A DNA stretch of 64,000 nt from Pantoea rwandensis (GTDB lineage: Bacteria; Pseudomonadota; Gammaproteobacteria; Enterobacterales; Enterobacteriaceae). Made by a program: the position numbers and the translations under genes. Position 1 is the first letter of the stretch. Every line of letters begins with the position of its first letter. Of this stretch, positions 54,117 to 64,000 are shown in pieces. Under the pieces are notes generated by a model. The model was not told the origin of the DNA, ran no database searches, and was given only the letters and a program-made list of their open reading frames with translations. The DNA is taken from NCBI RefSeq assembly GCF_000759475.1, contig NZ_CP009454.1, positions 868,001 to 932,000 of the forward strand, given 5' to 3'.

Positions 54117-54361
54117 ATCAGGCGATCCATTTTCCCGATCGTGAACGTTGGGACGAGGAACGAGGAGCGATCGTCTTTCCGGTGCTGGTGCAAGGAATGG
54201 AGTTAACTTGTGCTATCAAGCTCGACGGATTACAGGATCGATTTGGAACGGGTGCTGCGATGGCGCTGTTTAGCGCGCATCGCTGGGATCTGGAAGAAGA
54301 AGCGGAAGCGCTTATCCGGCAGGATGAGATAGATGATCAAGGTTGGATCTGGCTTTCCTGA
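54113..54361 (+). CDS. yrdB: DUF1488 protein YrdB
   Basis: An 82-residue protein (E. coli YrdB 85). It begins with GTG at 54113, overlapping the aroE stop, and reads [18 protein letters not shown], as in E. coli. The ending [13 protein letters not shown] and DDQGWIWLS is conserved. GAAGGA precedes the start. Its last 25 bp overlap the end of yrdA on the other strand. Function unknown. Confidence 0.88.
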   Translation: MNQAIHFPDRERWDEERGAIVFPVLVQGMELTCAIKLDGLQDRFGTGAAMALFSAHRWDLEEEAEALIRQDEIDDQGWIWLS

Positions 54362-54891
54362 GCGAGGTATTCATCTTTCCAGCCAACATAATTGCTCGAT
54401 GAATAGAGCAGGCCTGCGATTTCCGCCTCACTCAATGGGCGGATTTGTTTAACCGGGCTGCCTAAATAGAGATAGCCGCTCTCCAGTCTTTTACCCGGCG
54501 GAACCAGACTACCCGCTCCAATCATGACATCCTCTTCAACAAACACACCATCCAGCAAAATCGATCCCATGCCAACCAGTACGCGATCGCTGATATGACA
54601 GCCGTGCAGCATCGCTTTATGACCGACAGTCACGTCTTCACCAATCACTAAAGGATGCCCTTCCGGGTTGCTGGTGGACTTGTGCGTGACATGTAAAACG
54701 CTGCCGTCCTGAATATTGCTTCTTTTACCTATCACAACTTTGTTCACATCACCGCGGATAGCAACCAGCGGCCAGATGCTGACATCGTCGGCGAGTTGCA
54801 CTTCACCCACCACCACGCTACTGCGATCGATCATTACGCGATCGCCGATTTGTGGAAAATGGTTCTTATAAGGTCGTAGGGCTACAGACAT
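54337..54891 (-). CDS. yrdA: Gamma-carbonic-anhydrase-like hexapeptide protein YrdA
   Basis: A 184-residue left-handed beta-helix protein (E. coli 184). Hexapeptide repeats run through VVVGEVQLADDVSIWPLV and IGEDVTVGHKAMLHG; the latter carries histidines that resemble the metal ligands of gamma-class carbonic anhydrase. Activity is not established. Start 54891 is fixed by alignment to MSxALRPYK; the upstream extension to 54948 is not conserved. Confidence 0.92.
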   Translation of the reverse strand: MSVALRPYKNHFPQIGDRVMIDRSSVVVGEVQLADDVSIWPLVAIRGDVNKVVIGKRSNIQDGSVLHVTHKSTSNPEGHPLVIGEDVTVGHKAMLHGCHISDRVLVGMGSILLDGVFVEEDVMIGAGSLVPPGKRLESGYLYLGSPVKQIRPLSEAEIAGLLYSSSNYVGWKDEYLAQESQIQP

Positions 54892-55030
54892 GATCGTTCT
54901 CCTTTTGCATTTTTCCCCTAGCCTGCGGCTTATCAGGCGGGCAAACAAGATGAATTTTGAGCGGATCGCTCGCGATCGCAGCGAAAAGATTGAAAACTCG
55001 CCAGTCGATTAAAAAGATCGAAAAAAGGGG

Positions 55031-55058
55031 TTGTGCAAAAAAATCGGATCCCTATAAT
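55031..55058 (+). promoter_or_regulatory. rrn P1 promoter
   Basis: TTGTGC (55031-55036), 16 bases, TATAAT (55053-55058), then GCGCATCC, the GC-rich discriminator that makes rrn P1 growth-rate and ppGpp sensitive. The A-rich run 55008-55028 just upstream is a likely UP element contacted by the alpha C-terminal domain. Confidence 0.88.
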
Positions 55059-55150
55059 GCGCATCCACTGAGACGGCAAAGCGGCAACGCAAGCGGCTAA
55101 GCAGGGAGTGAAGCGATTCACCCCGCCAGATAAAACGCTGAAAAAAGTGT

Positions 55151-55178
55151 TTGACTCTGAAGGAGGAAAGCGTAACAT
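55151..55178 (+). promoter_or_regulatory. rrn P2 promoter
   Basis: TTGACT (55151-55156), 16 bases, TAACAT (55173-55178), about 120 bp after P1, the usual enteric spacing. Confidence 0.8.
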
Positions 55179-55217
55179 ACGCCACCTCGCGACAGACGGT
55201 TAACCCGCTGTTCGCAC

Positions 55218-55229
55218 TGCTCTTTAACA
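55218..55229 (+). promoter_or_regulatory. rrn leader boxA antiterminator
   Basis: TGCTCTTTAACA: the exact boxA that loads NusB-S10 and the Nus complex for read-through of the rRNA operon. A second CTCTTTAACA lies before 23S at 57354-57363. Confidence 0.9.
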
Positions 55230-55382
55230 ATTTATCAGACAATCTGTGTGGGCACTCGCAGGATTGATATCAGCGTCTCCGGACGTAAAAAATATCAAGT
55301 CTCACGAGTGAACACATAATGAAATTCATTATGACGTTTTACAGATGAGCATCGCTGCACTTGTTGCAGCAAATCAAACTTT

Positions 55383-56922
<1,540 letters not shown>

Positions 56923-56996
56923 CCTGAAGATACCTTCCCGCGCAGTGCTCACACAGATTGTCTGATAGAAAAGTAACGAGCAGAAAAAACCTCTAC

Positions 56997-57073
<77 letters not shown>

Positions 57074-57215
57074 AATTTCTTCTCATGCTGCGTTAAAGCG
57101 CCGCTCGTATAGCTCACTATACGTCGCGACCCTTTGCCTTGCCTGAAAAGAAATTACCGTTTGAAAAAGCGGAACTCCTGGTGAGTGGTAGTAGTGGTCT
57201 CTGCAGTAACTGTAT
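57074..57215 (+). other. tRNA-Ile / tRNA-Ala spacer with palindromic insert
   Basis: This 142-bp spacer holds an outer inverted repeat, AATTTCTTCTC (57074-57084) with GAAAAGAAATT (57145-57155; one mismatch), and an inner stem CGTATAG-ctca-CTATACG (57106-57123). No gene is seen. It may act in precursor tRNA processing or be a mobile remnant. Confidence 0.55.
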
Positions 57216-57291
57216 GGGGCTATAGCTCAGCTGGGAGAGCGCCTGCCTTGCACGCAGGAGGTCAGCGGTTCGATCCCGCTTAGCTCCACCA
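57216..57291 (+). tRNA. alaU: tRNA-Ala (UGC)
   Basis: A 76-nt gene from GGGGCTATAGCTCAGC to encoded CCA. Anticodon loop CTTGCAC, anticodon UGC. The second spacer tRNA. Confidence 0.97.
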
Positions 57292-57493
57292 TTACAGTGA
57301 CTCAAAACAATACTTCAGAGCGTACCGGCAACGGTAGGCTGCGAAGTATTATGCTCTTTAACAATCCGGAACAAGCTGAAAATTGAAACGACACGTCGCG
57401 TTCATTCTCCGTAATAAGAATGAATAAACGATGTGTTCGAGTCTCTCAAATGCTTGCAGTCTGCATGCGTTGTAAAACGCCTGTGGGTTGTGA

Positions 57494-60401
<2,908 letters not shown>

Positions 60402-60403
60402 AC

Positions 60404-60424
60404 AACGCCAGAGGCGTTTTTTGA
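60404..60424 (+). terminator. Terminator-like hairpin just after 23S
   Basis: AACGCC-aga-GGCGTT (60404-60418) followed by TTTT. It lies within the operon; the same bases (AGGCGTTTT, 60412-60420) can pair instead with AAAACGCCT (57474-57482) upstream of 23S in the processing stem. Confidence 0.5.
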
Positions 60425-60504
60425 GAGACGCAGAAGTAGATTTTCAGCTTTGTTCGAACGGATTGATTTGCGCGGCCTGCGAGGGCGGCGTGAATAACAG
60501 AATT

Positions 60505-60624
60505 TGCCTGGCGGCTGTAGCGCGGTGGTCCCACCTGACCCCATGCCGAACTCAGAAGTGAAACGCCGTAGCGCCGATGGTAGTGTGGGGTCTCCCCATG
60601 CGAGAGTAGGGAACTGCCAGGCAT
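60505..60624 (+). rRNA. rrfD: 5S ribosomal RNA, first copy
   Basis: 120 nt from TGCCTGGCGGCTGTAGC to CTGCCAGGCAT. Position 13 is G (60517). Confidence 0.97.
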
Positions 60625-60637
60625 CAAATTATAGTGT

Positions 60638-60713
60638 GCTGATATGGCTCAGTTGGTAGAGCGCACCCTTGGTAAGGGTGAGGTCCCCAGTTCGACTCTG
60701 GGTATCAGCACCA
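60638..60713 (+). tRNA. thrV: tRNA-Thr (GGU)
   Basis: A 76-nt gene from GCTGATATGGCTCAGT to encoded CCA. Anticodon loop CTTGGTAAG gives GGU. Between the two 5S genes, the order that defines rrnD. Confidence 0.97.
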
Positions 60714-60747
60714 GTTTTAAAGCGTGAGTTCGGTAAATGACAGAATT

Positions 60748-60867
60748 TGCCTGGCGGCTTTAGCGCGGTGGTCCCACCTGACCCCATGCCGAACTCAGAA
60801 GTGAAACGCCGTAGCGCCGATGGTAGTGTGGGGTCTCCCCATGCGAGAGTAGGGAACTGCCAGGCAT
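60748..60867 (+). rRNA. rrfF: 5S ribosomal RNA, second copy
   Basis: 120 nt, identical to the first copy except position 13 is T (60760). Both copies follow the same 9 bases, ACAGAATTT (counting the T that begins 5S). Confidence 0.97.
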
Positions 60868-60876
60868 CAAACACAG

Positions 60877-60907
60877 AAGCCCTGAACGAAAGTTCAGGGC
60901 TTTTTTG
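60877..60907 (+). terminator. rrn operon terminator
   Basis: AAGCCCTGAAC (60877-60887), loop GAAA, GTTCAGGGCTT (60892-60902), then a T-run. A strong intrinsic terminator. Confidence 0.93.
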
Positions 60908-60984
60908 TATGTTTAAAACTCGCAACCAGGCTCAAGATTCACCAAAAACGTCGAAATGAGTCAATGCGAAATAATATTACGGGC

Positions 60985-61019
60985 ATAAAAAAGCCTCTGC
61001 ACAGATTGTGCAGAGGCTT
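60985..61019 (-). terminator. Terminator of the aap operon
   Basis: A perfect 13-bp stem, AAGCCTCTGCACA (60991-61003) with 61007-61019, 3-nt loop. On the minus strand it is followed by TTTTATG. It ends the transcript that runs towards the rRNA operon. Confidence 0.9.
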
Positions 61020-61036
61020 AAGTAGCTCATTGAATA

Positions 61037-61798
61037 TCAATGGATAACTTGAGAAAGGAAGGCGCGTGTACGTTCTGATTTAGGATTCGCGAAGAACTCC
61101 TGCGGCGGCGCTTCTTCAACGATCTCTCCGCGATCCATAAAGATCACCCGGTCCGCCACAGTACGCGCAAAGCCCATCTCGTGCGTCACGCATAACATCG
61201 TCATACCATCTTCTGCCAGACCAATCATGGTATCGAGAACCTCTTTCACCATTTCTGGATCGAGTGCTGAGGTGGGTTCATCGAACAGCATGATTTTCGG
61301 TTTCATACACAGCGAACGCGCGATCGCCACACGTTGTTGCTGCCCTCCTGACAACTGTCCTGGAAACTTATGGGCATGTTCCGCGATACGCACGCGTTGC
61401 AGATAATGCATCGCTAACTCTTCCGCTTCTTTCTTCGGCATCTTACGCACCCAAATCGGTGCCAACGTGCAGTTTTGCAACACAGTAAGATGCGGGAACA
61501 GATTGAAATGCTGGAATACCATGCCGACTTCGGTGCGTACACGCTCAATATTGCGCACATCATCGTTAAGATGGATGCCATCTACTACGATACGGCCTTG
61601 TTGATGCTCTTCTAAATGATTGATGCAACGAATAGTCGTCGATTTCCCGGATCCCGAAGGCCCGCAAAGAACAATGCGTTCGCGGGGTTTCACCAGTAAG
61701 TTAATATCTTTAAGAACATGGAACTGACCGTACCATTTATTCACGTTTTCGAGCGTAATCATCATGGCGTCAGCCGCATTAGTCATAATTTGTGTCAT
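61037..61798 (-). CDS. aapP: Polar amino-acid ABC transporter, ATPase
   Basis: A 253-residue ATPase (E. coli YhdZ 252). Walker [10 protein letters not shown], signature [15 protein letters not shown], Walker [14 protein letters not shown] and the H-loop VTHEMGFA are intact. It energises the AapQM permease. Start 61798 gives [20 protein letters not shown] is a possible shorter start. Confidence 0.93.
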   Translation of the reverse strand: MTQIMTNAADAMMITLENVNKWYGQFHVLKDINLLVKPRERIVLCGPSGSGKSTTIRCINHLEEHQQGRIVVDGIHLNDDVRNIERVRTEVGMVFQHFNLFPHLTVLQNCTLAPIWVRKMPKKEAEELAMHYLQRVRIAEHAHKFPGQLSGGQQQRVAIARSLCMKPKIMLFDEPTSALDPEMVKEVLDTMIGLAEDGMTMLCVTHEMGFARTVADRVIFMDRGEIVEEAPPQEFFANPKSERTRAFLSQVIH

Positions 61799-61806
61799 GT
61801 AAAACC

Positions 61807-62907
61807 TCAGTGCGATTTACGCCCGGTGTGGAAGCGCTTCTCCAGATGCTGGCTATAGCGCGACATGCTAAAACAGAAAATCCAGTAAACCATGGCAGCA
61901 AACACATAGCCTTCGGTAGACATACCCAACCAGGTGGGGTCAACGGTGGCTTGCTGCACGCTACTGAAGAGATCGAATAGGCCGATGATGATCACCAGGC
62001 TGGTATCTTTAAACAGTGCAATGATGGTATTCACTAATCCGGGGATGGTCAGCTTGAGTGCCTGCGGCAGAATAACCAGCATCTGCGTTTTCCAGTAGCC
62101 GAGTGCCAGTGATTCTGCTGCTTCAGTCTGCCCTTTTGGCAGCGCTTGCAAGCCGCCACGTACCACTTCTGCAACATAAGCGGACTGGAACAGAATCACT
62201 CCAACCAGCGCACGTACCAGCTTGTCGATGGTTGTGCCCTCAGCCATAAACAGCGGCAGCATCACCGATGACATAAACAGCACGGTAATCAAGGGTACAC
62301 CGCGCCAGAACTCGATGAAAATGACTGACAGGGTGCGAACCACTGGCATTTTTGAACGACGAGCCAGCGCCAGCAGAATCCCCAACGGCAGTGCGCCGGC
62401 GATGCCAATTGAGGCAATAATCAGCGTTAGCGTTAGGCCGCCCCACTGGCGGGTTTCCACGCGATCCAGCCCCAGATAGCCGCCATACATCAGCAGCCAG
62501 ACAACAATCGGGTAGATCACCGCCCAGCAGGCAATGTAGCGACCACGGCGTGGCATTGACTTAATGAACATGGGAATGATCGACACTAAGCCAACCATTA
62601 ACGCCAGATTAATGCGCCAGCGCAGTTCGTGCGGATAAAGTCCATACATAAACTGGCCAAAACGTGCGTGGATGAATACCCAGCATGCACCTGCTTTGGT
62701 GCAATCTGCACGTGTTTCGCCAATCCAGTTGGCCTGGAAAATCAGCCACTCCAGCGCCGGTGGAATCACACTCCAGATAATCCAGAAGCTGAACAACGTG
62801 AGCAGGGTATTCAGCCAGCTGGAGAACAAATTTTTGCGCGCCCACAGCCAGGCTTTCCCTAACGGATTGCTGGGTGCAGGCGATGTATCGTGTGTGGTAA
62901 CAGACAT
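61807..62907 (-). CDS. aapM: Polar amino-acid ABC transporter, permease
   Basis: A 366-residue membrane subunit (E. coli YhdY 367) of the HisM/AapM family, with about eight hydrophobic segments. The permease signature [23 protein letters not shown] contacts the ATPase; this quote is one segment of about 23 residues around 260. It is 8 bp upstream of aapP and 15 bp downstream of aapQ, so the genes share an operon. Relatives import polar amino acids such as glutamate. Confidence 0.92.
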   Translation of the reverse strand: MSVTTHDTSPAPSNPLGKAWLWARKNLFSSWLNTLLTLFSFWIIWSVIPPALEWLIFQANWIGETRADCTKAGACWVFIHARFGQFMYGLYPHELRWRINLALMVGLVSIIPMFIKSMPRRGRYIACWAVIYPIVVWLLMYGGYLGLDRVETRQWGGLTLTLIIASIGIAGALPLGILLALARRSKMPVVRTLSVIFIEFWRGVPLITVLFMSSVMLPLFMAEGTTIDKLVRALVGVILFQSAYVAEVVRGGLQALPKGQTEAAESLALGYWKTQMLVILPQALKLTIPGLVNTIIALFKDTSLVIIIGLFDLFSSVQQATVDPTWLGMSTEGYVFAAMVYWIFCFSMSRYSQHLEKRFHTGRKSH

Positions 62908-62922
62908 AATGATCCCGTTCTC

Positions 62923-64000
62923 TTATCGCTCAACTAGCGCAATTTTGCGGTTGTAGAGGTTCATCAGCAGTGAAATGAGCAGGCTGATGATCAGATAGAC
63001 CGCCATGGTGATCGCGATAGTTTCAATCGCCTGGCCAGTTTGGTTCAGCACGGTACCGGCAAACAACGACACCATATCGGGATAGCCAATGGCCGCCGCC
63101 AATGATGAGTTCTTCACGATATTGAGATACTGGCTGGTTAACGGTGGGATGATCACGCGCATTGCCTGCGGGATGATGACCTGGCGCATCGTGACAGGAT
63201 TTGGCAGACCCAGTGAGCGAGCTGCTTCATTCTGACCGTGCGGCACGGACTGAATCCCGGAGCGAATCACTTCCGCAATGAACGATGAGGTATACACAGA
63301 CAGCGCCACCGTTAGCGCCGCCAGCTCCGGGATCATCACAAAGCCGCCACGGAAGTTGAATCCGCGCAGTTCTGGTACATCCCAATGCGTTGCGGCACCA
63401 AACAATGTGTGTGCAATCAGTAGTAACAGCACAATCAAACCTGCAGCGGCGGGCCACGTGCGGCGTAACTGGCCGGTCTTTAATTGATGCTTACGGTTGA
63501 AGCGGAAAAGCGCAACACTGCCGAGAATGGCCAGCGCCAGTGCAATCAGGAATGGCCAGGTGCCCGGCGCATACTCGGGCCACGGAATATACAAACCGCG
63601 GTTACTGACAAACGCCAGATCAAACGCATTGAGTGCCTGACGTGGCCCTGGCAGGTTACGCAATACCGCAAAGTACCAGAAGAAGATCTGCAGCAGCGGT
63701 GGGATATTACGAAACGTCTCGATGTAGATGGTCGAGAGTTTACGCAGCAGCCAGTTTTCAGACAGGCGTGCGAGCCCTACGGCGAAGCCCAGGATGGAGG
63801 CAAACACAATGCAGAGCGCGGAAACCAGCAGGGTATTGGTCAACCCCACCATAAACACGCGCGCGTAAGTATCGCCTTCGGTGTAATCGATCAGGTGTTG
63901 GACGATGCCGAAACCGGCATTGCGCTCAAGAAATCCGAAACCGGATGTGATGCCGCGGTTGGCCAGGTTGATTACTGTATTGTGGACCAGATATCCCACT
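62923..64000 (-). CDS. aapQ: Polar amino-acid ABC transporter, permease AapQ (5' truncated)
   Basis: About 359 residues are in view; E. coli YhdX has 393. The apparent start at 63999 is a GTG internal to the family (VGYLVHNTV, aligned to VGWLFHNTV of YhdX), so the true start lies beyond the window edge. About eight hydrophobic segments and the EAA loop (GQNEAARSLGLPNPVTMRQV) are present. It pairs with AapM. The binding-protein gene aapJ (yhdW) is expected upstream, outside the window. Confidence 0.92.
   Translation of the reverse strand, partial: VGYLVHNTVINLANRGITSGFGFLERNAGFGIVQHLIDYTEGDTYARVFMVGLTNTLLVSALCIVFASILGFAVGLARLSENWLLRKLSTIYIETFRNIPPLLQIFFWYFAVLRNLPGPRQALNAFDLAFVSNRGLYIPWPEYAPGTWPFLIALALAILGSVALFRFNRKHQLKTGQLRRTWPAAAGLIVLLLLIAHTLFGAATHWDVPELRGFNFRGGFVMIPELAALTVALSVYTSSFIAEVIRSGIQSVPHGQNEAARSLGLPNPVTMRQVIIPQAMRVIIPPLTSQYLNIVKNSSLAAAIGYPDMVSLFAGTVLNQTGQAIETIAITMAVYLIISLLISLLMNLYNRKIALVER

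Noticed and set aside
57117..57305. Minus-strand open frame opening MSHCNGGAKRDRTADLLRAR
   Set aside because: It is the antisense of tRNA-Ala and spacer sequence, a well-known spurious protein in rRNA operons.
60629..60925. Minus-strand frame containing DTQSRTGDLTLTKGALYQL
   Set aside because: Antisense to tRNA-Thr and the second 5S gene; no ribosome site, and the RNA genes explain the bases.

Overview
The window comes from a gammaproteobacterium of the order Enterobacterales. Gene content and order match the Escherichia coli crp-str-S10-spc-alpha-rrnD chromosomal region almost gene for gene, and CRP, SlyD and the ribosomal proteins read as near-identical to the E. coli proteins. The 16S text and the GTAGCGGC-type intergenic palindromes suggest Erwiniaceae (Pantoea/Erwinia-like); this genus-level guess is an inference.

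Layout. 1-10.7 kb: the 3' end of codA, then tsgA, ppiA, the yhfG-fic pair, pabA, argD, yhfK, crp, yhfA, prkB, yheU and yheT. 10.7-16.3 kb: an accessory block absent from this place in E. coli K-12. It holds a LysE-family exporter, a LacI-family regulator and a complete taurine sulfonate operon, tauABCD, followed by palindromic intergenic elements. It separates yheS from yheT-yheU-prkB, which are neighbours in E. coli. 16.3-25.1 kb: yheS, kefG-kefB, yheV, slyD, slyX, fkpA, yheO and tusDCB. 25.1-29.7 kb: the str operon (rpsL, rpsG, fusA, tufA). 29.7-30.6 kb: bfd-bfr. 30.6-44.6 kb: the S10, spc and alpha ribosomal-protein operons with secY and rpoA. 44.6-54.9 kb: yhdN-zntR, arfA, mscL, the def-fmt-rsmB-trkA run, then dprA-smg-yrdD-tsaC-aroE-yrdB and yrdA. 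55.0-60.9 kb: an rrnD-type rRNA operon, 16S-tRNA-Ile-tRNA-Ala-23S-5S-tRNA-Thr-5S. 61.0-64 kb: an amino-acid ABC transporter (aapP-aapM-aapQ, the last cut by the window end).

How the parts work together. Most of the window builds and regulates the translation machinery. Known feedback sites are visible: the L4-responsive S10 leader, the S8 site at rplE, the S4 pseudoknot before rpsM and a probable S7 site before rpsG. Factors for nascent-chain start and rescue (def, fmt, arfA), rRNA and tRNA modification (rsmB, tusDCB, tsaC) and folding (slyD, fkpA, ppiA) surround this core. Regulatory signals readable by eye include a CpxR box and a CRP site before ppiA, a Fur-like box before bfd, a sigma-E-like promoter before fkpA, tandem rrn promoters with boxA, and many intrinsic terminators.

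I did not find a clearly new system such as a phage, CRISPR array or new defence island. The most interesting departures are: a Fic toxin that has lost its acidic metal-binding residue, paired with a YhfG antitoxin that has lost its inhibitory glutamate; an arfA frame with no stop codon before its own terminator; a three-way-junction element after tauD; terminators inside the fmt-rsmB and rpsG-fusA intervals; and the tau/LacI/LysE insertion.
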